Under the pieces are notes generated by a model that saw nothing but the letters and a program-made list of their open reading frames with translations, was not told the origin of the DNA and did not search any database. The position numbers were made by a program, and so were the translations under genes. From contig CM052361.1 in NCBI GenBank assembly GCA_028551475.1, forward strand, positions 8,377,501 to 8,441,500: a stretch of DNA of 64,000 bases, written 5' to 3'. The number at the start of each line of letters is the position of its first letter. The stretch's first letter is position 1. This DNA comes from Casuarina equisetifolia (lineage: Eukaryota; Streptophyta; Magnoliopsida; Fagales; Casuarinaceae). Below are positions 35,303 through 46,234 of the stretch, piece by piece.

Positions 35303-36208
35303 ATTACAGCAACTTTCACAGTCAACAACTGTACAGTAACCATAGAAATCTTGATTGGATCAAACTTCAAGAAATGGTTGGCTGATCTCTGCTTCGCTTT
35401 GCAGATTTCTGATCTACATTCATTCCTCACTACTGAAAAACCAAAGGACCCTACTGAGGCTAGCACAGAAGAGTATAGGAATAAGTGTGCTACCTGGGCT
35501 AGAAAGAATGAGTTTTGTATATTGACAATGCAAAGAACAATTGAGGATCACCTTCAAGCAGATTTACCCACCGATGACACTACTAAGGAATTTCTTGAGA
35601 CAGTGGAGAAACAGTATACACCGCCTATTAATGCTCTAGCTGGAGAGCTTCTGCAAGAGTTGTTTGATCTTAAGTATGATGGGTCCATGCCTGTAAGGAA
35701 TTATATCATGAAGGTGATTGACTATAAGGCCAAACTCAAGAAGGCAAATGTTCCCCTTTCTGATGCAATCATCATTCATAAGGTTTTGAATAGCCTCCCT
35801 GCTGACTTTGCTATTCTTAAGACAACTTATCATATGCTGCATGAGCAATGGACAACCAATGAGCTGTTAGCTCAAGTGATGGTTGAAGAGAAGCAGTTAA
35901 GAGCTAATAAAAGTCGAGTTGCCTTGTATACTCAGGGAGCTAATTCTAGTAGAAACAGGAAATTCAAACCTCAACGTAATAGAGACCCTAGAAGGGCTCG
36001 GTCAGCTTTTCGTGAAGTAGCCCCTCAGGGCAATGTTGCTGGGACAAGGAGGTCTCAAATGGCTGCTGGGGTCAAGCCAGATGAGATCGTATGTTTTTAT
36101 TGCAGGGTAAAAGGGCATAAGAAACCTGATTGTCCTAGGCTTAGGAAGAGTAAGGGAAAGCGCCCAGATGGAGGGATTCATAAACCGGAGGAGCCCAAGT
36201 TAGGATGA
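35303..36208 (+). pseudogene. Copia element 3 gag with CCHC zinc knuckle, start codon lost
   Basis: The frame is open from 35303 with no ATG before residue 100; it opens with ATFTVNN- and IGSNFKKWLADL-like residues, the copia gag N-terminus. The UBN2-type domain follows (ATWARKNEFCILTMQRTIEDHL, LKYDGSMPVRNYIMKVIDYKAKL, IIHKVLNSLPADF). The zinc knuckle is intact: CFYCRVKGHKKPDC, CX2CX4HX4C, at about 36090-36130. A basic linker (NRKFKPQRNRDPRRARS) precedes it. Absence of an in-frame ATG near the expected start suggests a start-codon mutation. Confidence 0.85.
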
Positions 36209-36542
36209 GAAGTATCTCTTTGTGGGGAATAACATGAAGGTTGATGTGGAGTTCGTTGGAGATGTCACCTTGCTTTTAGAGACTGGTTTTAGGATGACTT
36301 TATATAACACCTTTTATGTACCGTCCTTTAGACGGAATCTAGTTTCAGTTTCTTTGTTAGACAAATTAGGGTATTCTTTTAAAGTTAAAAACTCTGTTGT
36401 TAATGTATGTTTTGATTCAAACCTTGTTGGTTATTGCACTTTAAATCATGGTTTATATAAGCTTTGTTTATCCTCACATGAGATCTATGTTACGATAAAT
36501 CATGAACGTAATGTCCCTAAGAGGGTGATGTCTAAAGAGTAA
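36209..36542 (+). pseudogene. Copia element 3 protease C-terminal part, active site deleted
   Basis: The frame holds the second half of the copia protease region: VGNNMKVDVEFVGDV and LYNTFYVPSFRRNLVSVSLLDKLGY, then a gag-pre-integrase start (LYKLCLSS). The usual catalytic DSGA(T/S)-H-(V/I) segment between zinc knuckle and VGNN is absent. The gag end (EEPKLG, then stop) joins directly to DEKYLFVGNN in another frame, so an internal deletion removed the active site. Confidence 0.82.
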
Positions 36543-37073
36543 TCATATACATTATGGCATAAGAGACTTTGCCACATTTCAAAAGAGAGAATACAAAGGT
36601 TGATAAAAGTAAGAATTTTGCCCACTCTTAATGAGGATTTGGAAACTTGTGTGGATTGTTGTAGAGGTAAGCTAACTAAAACAAAGAAAAGGACTGCAGT
36701 TCACTGTTCTGATTTGTTGGGTGTAATACACACTGATATAAGTGGTCCATATAGACCAACACTACAAGGTGATGTTTATTTCATTACCTTTATAGATGAT
36801 TTCTCACGTTATGGATATGTGTATTTGATCAAAAAGAAGTCAGAATCCCTTGAGAAGTTTAAGGAATTTAAGGTTGAAGTTGAGAAACAGTTGGGAAAGA
36901 ATATAAAGATTGTGAGATCTGATTGAGGTGGAGAATACTATGGGAGACATTGTGACACAGGACAACATAAGGGACCATTTACTCAGTATTTACAAGATTC
37001 TGGCATAATAGCTCAATTCACTATGCCAGGAAGCCCATAACAGAATGGTGTCACTGAGAGGCGAAATAGAACT
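36543..37073 (+). pseudogene. Copia element 3 integrase, N-terminal and core, two nonsense changes
   Basis: Includes the zinc-binding pre-integrase end (ETCVDCCRGKLTK) and the catalytic core: IHTDISGPYRP with the first Asp, FIDDFSRYGYVYLIKKK, and IVRSD followed by TGA-GGEYY, where relatives have SDRGGEY or SDNGGEY. A second stop replaces glutamine in GSPQQNG (GSP*QNG), just before the VTERRNRTL block bearing the catalytic Glu. Both stops fit single C-to-T changes (CGA to TGA, CAA to TAA). Confidence 0.88.
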
Positions 37074-38190
37074 TTGATGGATATGGTTAGAAGCATGATG
37101 AGTGGGAGTAATCTACCCCAGTTTCTATGGGGAGAAGCCTTAAAGACTTCTATGTATATTCTTAATCGCGTTCCTACTAAAGTAGTTCAACTGACTCTGT
37201 TTGAGTTGTTTAAGAGACGCAAGCCTAGTTTGAACCATATTAAAGTTTGGGGGTGCCCAGCGGAGGTGAAATTGTATAATCCAACTCTGGGAAAGTTAGA
37301 TCCACGAACCACTAGATGTTATTTTGTGTCCTACCCAGAGCACTCCAAGGGCTATCGATTCTATAACCTTGGTGGAGGTCCTAGAATTGTGGATTCGCAA
37401 ACAGCTAAGTTCTTAGAGCTTGATGTTGTAGAAAAAGCTGAATGTTCACAGATCTCAGAGAGCGGAGGCATTACCTATGTGGGTGTTGAAGCTGATCCTT
37501 TTACTTCATTGAGCATGCAACCTGTTGAACCAATTCTAGTACATTCAGATGTGCAAGAACATGATACTAATGAAGTTCCAGTTGTGGAAATGCAAGCTCA
37601 AGATCAAAATACTATTACTCTGCCAGTTCAGAGATCTACTAGAGAGAGGAGATCAGCTATCCACCCTGATTATGAGGTATATCTTGGTGAACATGATTAT
37701 GACATTGGGATTGTACAGGATCCAGTGACTTACTCCGAGGCTATTTCAAGTCCACAATTAGAATTTTGGTTAAATGCTATGAAAGATGAAATGCAGTCCA
37801 TGAAGCATAATGAAGTTTGGGATTTAGTTGAGCGACCTGAAGGATGCAAGCCTGTTGGTTGCAAATGGGTGTTTAAAACATTCTACTGGAAAGATAGATA
37901 GATTCAAGGCTAGATTGGTTGCTGAGGGATTCACACAGAAAGATGGAGTTGATTATGATGAGACTTTTTCGCCAATATCCTCTAAAGACTCATTTAGGAT
38001 TGTTATGGCACTAGTGGCTCATTTTGATATGGAACTGCACCAGATGGATGTTAAGACTGCCTTTTTAAATGGAGTCTTAGATAAAGAAGTATATATGGAA
38101 CAACCTGAGGGTTTTGTGAAAGATAATGCCAGTAAATTTGTTTGTAAGCTAAAGAAATCTATTTATGGCCTTAAGCAAGCCTCGAGGTAA
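37074..38190 (+). pseudogene. Copia element 3 integrase C-terminus and reverse transcriptase start, frameshifted
   Basis: From 37074 the frame holds the integrase end (WGEALKTSMYILNRVPTK, RTTRCYFVSYPEHSKGYRFY) and the linker to RT (STRERRSAIHPDYEVYL; AISSPQLEFWLNAMKDEMQS; EVWDLVE). At KWVFKT a +/-1 frameshift near 37880 moves it to the frame read at 37828-38190: RFKARLVAEGFTQKDGVDYDETF, MALVAHFDMELHQMDVKTAFLNG, VYMEQPEGFV and SIYGLKQASR. A TAA then replaces the codon before WYLKFD. All are classic copia RT motifs. Confidence 0.88.
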
Positions 38191-38580
38191 TGGTACTTGA
38201 AATTTGATAGCTTTATCACTTCGTGTGGCTTTGTTGAGAACTTAATGGATCGTTGCATATGTACCAAGTTTAGTGGGAGTACCCCAATTTTGTTAATTCT
38301 TTATGTTGATGACATATTGTTGGCATGTAAGGATATGAGGTTACTTCAAGAAACTAAGACATTATTGTCTTCTCAGTTTGATATAAAAGACCTTGGTGAA
38401 GCTTCTTTTGTTCTCAGGATTGAGATCCACAGAGATCGTTCACGTCGACTGTTAGGTCTTTCTCAGAGGGCATATATTGATCGGGTATTAGCAAGGTTTA
38501 ACATGCAAGATTATAAACCTAGAAGTGACCAATACTTAGAAGTGACAAACTGAATAAATTACAATGCCCTCAAAGTGAAG
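38191..38580 (+). pseudogene. Copia element 3 reverse transcriptase, YVDD box
   Basis: Reads WYLKFDSFITSCGF, then LILYVDDILLA with the catalytic aspartates intact, then FDIKDLGEASFVLRIEI and LSQRAYIDRVLARFNM. It ends in a stop near 38553 after a short frame disruption. The flanking stop at the upstream boundary is one codon. Confidence 0.88.
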
Positions 38581-38594
38581 TTGATAAGGAAACT

Positions 38595-39293
38595 ATGAAG
38601 AAAATACCATATGCCAGTGTAGTAGGTAGCTTTATGTATGCACAGGTTTGCACAAGACCTGATATTGCTTTTGCCACTGGAGTTCTTGGCAGATTTCAAT
38701 CTAACCCTGGTCATGATCATTGGGTTGCTGCCAAGAAGGTTATGAGATACTTGAAAGGAACAAGGAATTATATGTTAACTTATAAACATGTGGATGATTT
38801 GGAGCTTGTTGGGTATTCAGATGCAGATTTTGTAGGCGATAAGGATGATTTGAAATCCACATCAGGTTATGTTTTCATTATGGCAAGTGGAGCAGTGTCA
38901 TGGAAAAGCATTAAACAGACATTGATTACATCCTCCACCATGCATGCAGAGTTTGTGGCGTGTTATGGTGCGGCTGTTCAAGCCATTTGGTTGAAAAATC
39001 TTATAAAGTTGTTGACTGCCCTTGATTTTATTGAAAGGCCATTTCAATTATATTGTGATAATTCTGCTGCTGTGTCATTCATCAACGACAATAGAAATAT
39101 CAAAGGGGCCAAGCACATGGAGATCAAATTTTTGACAATTAAAGAGAGGGTAAAGAACGGTGAAGTTACAGTGGAACACATTGGAACAAATGCCATGGTA
39201 GCTGACCCACTTACTAAAGGATTAAGTCCTTCTGTATTGCAAAAGCACGCTAATTGCATGGGTCTTTGTTCTTCATTTGATGCCTTTGTTTAG
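38595..39293 (+). pseudogene. Copia element 3 RT tail and RNase H, intact frame
   Basis: A 232-residue uninterrupted frame: KKIPYASVVGSFMYAQVCTRPDIAF, VAAKKVMRYLKGT, then RNase H with YSDADFVGDKDDLKSTSGY, SSTMHAEFVA and YCDNSAAVSF. The acidic residues D (YSDAD), E (AEFVA) and D (CDNSA) are kept. It ends NCMGLCSSFDAFV, as copia polyproteins do. This is the best-preserved coding block of the element, although it cannot be expressed without the upstream frames. Confidence 0.9.
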
Positions 39294-40092
39294 TGGGAGC
39301 TTATGCTCTCTATTTTAATGCTTTTGCTTAGTGGGAGCTATTGATATTTGTTGAACACTTTTGTTCAGTGGGAGCTGATGCCCACTTCATTGTTATGTAT
39401 CATTGCAACATTTTTATTTTTATTTTTTTGTTTATTGTTATGAAACTTTGATTGATGCATGTATATCTTAGTTACCTGTCTATTGTTTAATTTTCATAAA
39501 CTTGTGAGACACATATGTGCTTGTTTAAGACAGGTTATAAAGTCTTAAGGGAGGTGCGACCTTAAGCATTTGGCCAGGATACATTATTGTGGCCATATTA
39601 TAATGTCTTGTAACACACATAAATATTTATGTACTCGAATATCTTGCACAAGACATTTTATATTCTCCTGGGATGTTTTGTCAATGACGTCTTGTCACCT
39701 TGAGGATGTCCTTCTAGGACGATTTGTCGATGACATTTGTCATTTGAAGTGATATTCTCCTATGACGGTTTTGTTGGTGACGTTGGTCATTAGGAAAATG
39801 GGACTGATAGGAGGGTAACACTACATTTCTTTTGTGGTGTTACTTGTCCACCACACTACCATATAAGATCTATGTTCGTAAAGTGGAGGACTCTTGTGAC
39901 TATCTTGGGAGTTGTGTTTCTAAATGGCATAATAACCACTATTATCTTTGAGTTTGAAACTTTATGTGACAAGATCGGCAATAAGGGATTTTCTGAATTT
40001 TCTAGACCATCATAAAATATTTTTAAAATTATTTTCATATATATAAAATCTACTAGTAGTATTATTTGTTTTTATGATCATTGCTATAGCCT
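39294..40092 (+). other. Copia element 3 3' non-coding region with repeated AGTGGGAG motifs
   Basis: TAGTGGGAGC-type motifs occur at about 39292, 39328 and 39366, and again at the terminal polypurine tract at 40093. No frame is supported in the remaining 700 bp. The repeated purine motifs are a known trait of several copia lineages. Confidence 0.7.
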
Positions 40093-40103
40093 AAGTGGGA
40101 GAT
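40093..40103 (+). other. Polypurine tract of copia element 3
   Basis: AAGTGGGAGAT lies directly before the TGTTGG start of the 3' LTR. Confidence 0.85.
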
Positions 40104-40790
40104 TGTTGGCTCATTGTATGAGTCCATGTAATGTGGGCTTATATCAATGATGCATAAATGATCATTCCCTATCGTGGCAATGCAATATGATTTTATTGGT
40201 CCATTTAATTGTACAAATATTGTACATATATTCCCTTTTTTTGCATATATGGTACTAGCTGGTGTGGGCCGTTGTTTATCTAATAGACTTTGATGAGTAA
40301 GGCTATTTGTATGGACATTTTATTAATTGGCTAAGTCCCCTCTCTAGCTCTTCGTTTATATATATATATATAATATATTTAATGTTGCTAAAGGGAGATA
40401 TTTTAGAGATAACAATGAAATATGTTTTATTGCGTTTAGTCGTGGGAAACTACCCCTTAGGGCGGTTTCGCCACCTCATCCATCATGCCCTCTCTCCCGT
40501 AAAACACTAAGCACACAACTCACTAATAACCCACGACTCATACACACCAAGTAACTGCTTATTCACACAGGTAAATAAAAAGGACTTTTACGCAGTCATT
40601 GTTATCACCTTCTCCTTAATCTTTTCACGCAGCAACTTTTGGCTATCTCATCAAGCCAGTATTTGGAGAGAATAGAGTGGAAGACTTAGTCCAAAAATGG
40701 CAGCGCAAATGAAAAAATATGGTATGTCTTCTGATCTATTTATGTTATGCATATTAAACCCATTATTTCTCCAAACAAAAGTTTCATTTG
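40104..40790 (+). repeat. 3' LTR of copia element 3, truncated
   Basis: Aligns with 33028-33753 until about 40770, shows a small internal deletion, keeps GTTTCATTTG (40781-40790), and then passes into duplicate segment copy 2. The last bases including the terminal CA are missing. Confidence 0.88.
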
Positions 40791-41820
40791 GGTTTGTTGC
40801 ATTTCTAAGTCTTTAGGGAGATTTCACAGTGACAAAGACAAAGATTTAACTTACATTGAGTCGCTCAAAGTTGTGGACAATACCATAATGCACAGTAAAA
40901 ATGGTAGATTTACTCATAAAATGTCCTAAAAATAATAATAATATTTAATTATAATGTAATGTTATTATTGAGTTTTTTATTGGATAAAAAATCTCATATT
41001 ATAGAACAAGAACACTTATAATATTTTTTATAAATTTTACCAATTTCTCTTTCTAATGAACGTTTTAAAAAAAGACTGACTTGATCCTTCTTTCTCACTT
41101 TAAAAAGCAAGAAAGATTTGGTGCCACGAAAAAAAGTCAGAAGCACCTAAGCACCCTTAGAAAAGGTAGCTCTTTCAGCACTGGAGGGCTCAGTTTTTTC
41201 CACGACGAACTCAAAAACGTCCAAATTCATGGACATTGTGTTTTCCTTTTTTGTTGGGTGGGATTTGTTGACCTTTTGGGCATGTACCGTTGTCGTTTTG
41301 TTGAGCTTTAACTAAACTACAATGCACACGATGTTCTGCACACGATGGTTGATACATCCTAGTCGTCCCACTTACATAAACAGAGCTTATTCCCGACAAG
41401 GCAGTGGAATTTGTTAAACAACGAGACAAATGGTCGCAGATAGCAATTCATCGAACCCATTATCGTTTCTGCGTGTTCCGCATGGATTATTGTTTGCCGT
41501 TTTGTCGCTTTGTTTTTGGGGTTGTATGGGTTGATACCCTTTTCATAAGAAAAAGATGGCATGGTTAATAGCAATCACCGATTTGATAGCTACTTTAATT
41601 TGACGTTGTTTGCTGATAAGAGACCATGGAATAGCATTTCACAAATAAGTTGATAGAAATAAGTTCAAAATTTAATTAAAAGTTAGCTCACAAGTGAGGG
41701 AATATTTTTTATAAGTAAAATAGTACATAAGAATTGTACATTTTTTATACAAAATTGTTGTCCTTAACATTTTTCATGCACTAAACATATTGAGGATTTA
41801 AGATTGAACAACTAAAATGA
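40787..41820. repeat. Dispersed duplicate segment, copy 2 (holds the empty insertion site)
   Basis: Colinear with 2256-3233 and, without interruption, with 17530-17590: about 41750-41820 has TTAACATTTTTCATG, CTAAACATATT and AGGATTTAAGATT in the same order as 17544 onward. The copia element 1 insertion is absent. The left edge is fused to the truncated copia element 3 LTR. Confidence 0.8.
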
Positions 41821-44800
41821 ATGCTCTTATGTACATGAAACATATTTTAAAAGGTTTAAAAAAATTAACTTAAGTTTTGATATTATATTAAAATAAATTT
41901 ATAGTCTAACTCAAGAACTTAATCATAAGTTGATTGGACATTTTCTACATTTAAACATGAACCAATTATCGCATATTTTCCATGTGGAAATGAAACATTG
42001 ATTACTTTTAACCAAAAACAAAGAAAAAGAAATGGGTGATGCTACCAACTATCTTATGGAGATATATGGAAATGTATTGTGTTTTGTCATTGGTTGAATC
42101 TAGAGTTTGTTTTTAATCTGAAATACATATTCCTTTCTTATAGATCAATTTTAAGGAGGAATAAGTCTAATTAATATATTATAAAAAATATGCTCACTTC
42201 CTAAAACGAAGCACATAGTCATTATTAGTAATCATCTTTAAAATATATGTCGACTCTTTACAAATCAATTTCAACAAGGATATAGCCTTTCTTGACATGT
42301 TTTTGTGGAGCTGGATTTTCCAAAAACATCAGAAGATAAGTAAACGATGCCCAAATCAACGCTTTGATAAAAGTTTCGTTAAACTATGTTTTCTTAATCT
42401 CTCCTGCTCTTTTTTATTTTTTATTTTATGCTTATGTCATCTTTTGTTATGACCTAAAACCCAAAGCAAATGTCTAGTTGACATTGATCTCTTTTTTATA
42501 AAAAAAAAAAAAAATTGTAGACAAGTGGTATAGATGAATTCTCCCTACCATCGTACCTGATTTTAACTGTGTTTGCGCGTGGGTATGTACTTGTGCTACA
42601 TAAATATATGAAATATTATTACAAAATTTTTTATAAAAATTTATTACCAAATAATGCAAAAGTATAATAAGAGTTTGGATCCTAGAATCTTGCCTCATGC
42701 ATATAATGGGCTTGCCATCCTCATCGCCATGGGCTTTGTGATCTCCACTTGCAATGCTTAGATTTCGAAGCATACTTAGAACCTTCTGTCATGTTTTGCC
42801 GTTTATCCAAAATTGTAGAATAAAAGAACACAACGCCTAACGAAACAACAAAAAATTAATAAACTAATATCATAATCTATTTCAAAATAGTATAAACTTG
42901 ACCTGCTCTTCCTAATTTAGGATAAAGTCATATTCGGGCAACACCTAAGCTCGTAGAATGGTTTTGCAAGCTTAGAACTAGTCAATGGAGTTTATACCTT
43001 GTGTAAGTTGAATTTCATGCTTCGCACAATACTTGGAACCAGTCTTTGTTCCTCTACCAACATCCTTTAATTTTGACTAATATTGTAAGTAAATGGCGGA
43101 TGTGTGAAGAATAAACCCTTCACACAAGTATCTTTTTTTGTTAAATAATGGGTTTTGGGGTAATGGGTAGCTAATAGCCCAATAAGTGGCTACTAACTTA
43201 TTGTCAGCCCTTTATACAAGCTAAAGTTTAATTACAATAAATAATAATGATATACTTTCAACGATGATAAGTATCAAAACTCAAATTGTTTACAAGACAT
43301 CTTATTACTTGTCAACTAAGTTTTGCAATAAATGTCTTCCTATATATAAAATGATAGAGCATATTGAAGACATGTTCATATTCTGCATATGCAGACATGT
43401 TCATTTTTTTTTTTTCAAGTCATGACTAACATACTAATTTATTGTAATTTTTATATATACATGTGTCATATTTTATTACAAGTCAATTTAAAGGGAGAAA
43501 TATACATTTTAACAAATGTTACTAGTAACAACAAGAGACACGATAAAATAGATTATTTTGCCGGCCTAGACTTGGTCCCCAGTAAACGTAAATCTGAGAA
43601 TAAGTTGAACCTTTTCCTTGTTCTTGGCCTTTGGGACCGACCTCCGTTTACTAACCGACATCTTTTGATTTTCGGACCCCATTTTGTTCGATGGTCGTTC
43701 TGAAACCTCGTGGAAAAGCTTGGGTCGTACAAAAAAAGCTTTTGGAAAAGCTTTGGTCCAGGTGCAACCGTACTCTTGCTTGGTTATTTGTACCATATTC
43801 ATAGATTTATTGGCTTATTAAATGTTGACACGTGCCGGGATCCGACTCCAACTAGCATAAAAGTGTGTTGTTGGTTCAATGATCCCCATCTACCCATGTC
43901 TACATTAAAGAGATTCAAGCATCATTTGTTGGTTTCATTTATGTTGAATAGGATGGTTTCGAGGTGGTTGATCCGGAATATGACCCGTTTAAGAATTGTA
44001 TTAGTATTTTTTTAAAACTGACAGATATGGAAACCTCCTGGTAATTGTCGTTCTGAAAAAGAAAAAAAAAGTTTTTTTTTTTATTCTAGTATCAAACTAA
44101 GCTTTAGGGTTTTTACACCATTTTTCAATGTAGGTAAATATTAAAAACCAACTTTTTTTCTTTTTAAACTTACACACCTTAAGGCGGAGGTAAGCTAAAA
44201 GAAGGTCTTTGATATCATGTTTGAAGGTCAACATTTTTTAAAAAAATTGACTTTTAGGATATGAGAATACCTTCACTTATACGTTAAAAATAGCATTAAA
44301 AATCTCATGTGCATAAATCTGAGTTAAAATCCATCTTTAAAATGAAGTCATTGTCTAATCTTGGACAAAATTCATCCTTAAGATAAAAGCATGTGCATTG
44401 TTCTTACAAGCTAATTTTAAAAAGAAAATGAGCTTTCTTACTATAATATGGAGTCCAAATTTAGGAGTTAGAATCCCCAATATAAAAATGATGTAGTACT
44501 CTCTTTACAAGGCTTACAATTCACGTTAATTACAAGATTATGTAGAAAGTGCTTCACATTACTTAATTTTTGATTAAAAATTACCTTTAAATTGAAAATA
44601 TATTTTCCTTCTCACATGCATGTTTTAATGGGAAAAGTAACTCTCTTAACAATAACACTAACGTAATACATCAATATATTAGTAACATGTCACATTTTAA
44701 CAATTCACTATTCTTTTTAGAGTTTTCTTTTAAATTTCAGATTTTCCATTTTTTCACAAACCTGAGATTTGCTTAATCTGACTATTCAACGGTTATTTCA

Positions 44801-45640
44801 AGTGGCTTTTGTTGGACCGTGGAAACTAGTCAACTAACATTTTCAGAAAAACCCGGGGCATTAGGCACCGACTCGGAATGTACCGTGTTGGTCCTCCTTA
44901 GCCAGAACGAAGAGGAACAGAAGTCCTCCTTGGCCTACTGCAATGTGATGGCAAGACTTTGCAGAAGTCCGTATTTCAGCGAAGTTCACGAGGTTTTTCA
45001 ACTCCATATTTGCTCTTCCTTCCTCCCGTTCTCGATCTCTTCTCCAATGGCTGTCTTTATCGTGCATCCCCTCCTTGTCTGTCGCTTCCACTCATGGTCG
45101 TTTTTCAACTTTTCGCAAAACTTGCATGAAATGCTTTGTTTTGTCCCAACACTTGCTATATTAAGGACAAGCACAAAAGTTTGAAATAAACATGTAATCA
45201 TTCCACGTAAATATTAGAACAGTTAATTTACCTTCATCTTGTTAACATGTTGATGTAATTTAATTTATAATTAATGAAGTATTATTATTGATATTGAAGT
45301 TTCACATTAAAAAAATATTTATTTAATTCATAATCTTTTTCAAAGATTGGTGTAAATAAAAGATGAAAATATACTCATATGTAAGGAGAATATACTCATA
45401 TGAAAGTTTGGTGTTATGTCACGGCATGGCTTTATTATCTCATTTATTAATCAATCTAATTTACTGAGGTTTAGGGTAAATTTATGGTAAATTTGGCTAA
45501 ATTAGATCAAGTTTGATAGTGTTGTATTTGGTTCTGTAATTAATTTTAACAGCCGAGGTCAAGCGAGGACCGGTTCTCGCTTAGCTCAGAGATTAACCGG
45601 CCTATTAGTGGAAACCGCCGGTCCAGTTCCCCCGGGTTTG
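41821..45640. other. Intergenic region upstream of the NST1-like gene
   Basis: Mostly AT-rich with A/T runs (for example 42500-42514 and 43406-43417). Open frames at 43389-43703 and 44819-45184 lack recognised domains. The 44810-45150 patch is GC-richer and pyrimidine-rich, as an old 5' UTR or exon could be, but I cannot link it to a family. No RNA gene or transposon end is recognised. Confidence 0.5.
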
Positions 45641-45649
45641 AAGATTGTT

Positions 45650-45656
45650 TATATAA
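45650..45656 (+). promoter_or_regulatory. TATA box candidate of NST1-like gene
   Basis: TATATAA lies about 55 bases before a long CT run and about 215 bases before the first ATG. Transcription would start near 45680-45690, giving a pyrimidine-rich 5' leader, which is common in plant genes. Confidence 0.6.
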
Positions 45657-45708
45657 GTTATTTTCTTACAAGCTATCGTTTTCTTCATACTCTCTCTTAT
45701 CTTTTCAT

Positions 45709-45709
<1 letters not shown>

Positions 45710-45753
<44 letters not shown>
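45710..45753. repeat. (CT)n microsatellite in 5' UTR of NST1-like gene
   Basis: About 21 CT units followed by TTTCTTTC, inside the inferred 5' leader. CT runs near transcription starts are frequent in plants and may influence transcription. Confidence 0.9.
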
Positions 45754-45759
<6 letters not shown>

Positions 45760-45865
45760 CTCGGAGTTTCTTCGCTGGTAAAAGAACGAACGAGCCGGAC
45801 GATCGATAGCCGCGGAGCCGAGCCTGAATACTGCCGGCACCAAATCTGCTCTCATTGCGTTCGTC

Positions 45866-46228
45866 ATGGACTCCGAATCCGTAAGTCTGCCAATCCCTTC
45901 TCTCCCATTCGATTGAGATAAAACCTTCCACGATAGCAGCTCCGAAGAACGCTGTTTCCTTCGGAAACCTAAATTGTTACTCTTTTTCGAGCGCTGTGTT
46001 CCAACAAGTCTTTGATTTTTGTGACCCTAATGGTGGAAATGGTTTTCTAATGGTTTTAGGGTTCTTGAGGTTTGGGCGGATTGATATAGTTAGGCATTTG
46101 ATTGCTGCCAGAAATTAGGGTTAGGGTTTTTCGCTCGGGGCATTGTTTGGGCACGATATCGTGGATTTTGCTTCATTTTGGGGGTTTGTGTCGTTGGATG
46201 CGAGACGGGGAAGATAGGCGTGGGTTAG
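45866..46228 (+). other. Spliced upstream ORF candidate of NST1-like gene (5' UTR exon and intron)
   Basis: ATGGACTCCGAATCC at 45866-45880 is followed by GTAAGT, a perfect donor. A good acceptor (ATTGCTGCCAG) ends at 46111. Joining them gives a 41-codon frame (MDSES then KLGLGFFARG...) stopping with TAG at 46226-46228, six bases before the main ATG at 46235. It would be an upstream ORF that could lower translation of the main frame. The alternative is splicing to the acceptor ending at 46258 (TTATCCAG), which puts MDSES in frame with residue 9 of the main protein. Without transcripts I cannot choose. Confidence 0.45.
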
Positions 46229-46234
46229 AGGATA

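Larger units (their letters stand above)
33028..40790 (+). mobile_element. Ty1/copia LTR retrotransposon (element 3), truncated at its 3' end
   Basis: 5' LTR 33028-33753, primer site 33754-33767, long leader to about 35300, gag to RNase H 35303-39293, non-coding tail, polypurine tract 40093-40103 and 3' LTR from 40104. The 3' LTR loses similarity at about 40790, some 18 bases before its expected CA end, where duplicate segment copy 2 starts, so no target duplication can be found. Coding domains are long and conserved but interrupted by a few stops and a frameshift, and the protease active site is deleted. It is the least decayed copia copy here. Confidence 0.92.

Noticed and set aside
44819-45184. 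121-residue frame upstream of the NST1-like gene
   Set aside because: Overlapping minus-strand frames are as open, and no domain is recognised. Kept only as a note in the intergenic entry.
45605-45931. Minus-strand frame with a long Arg-Glu repeat
   Set aside because: Produced by the (CT)n microsatellite of the NST1-like leader.
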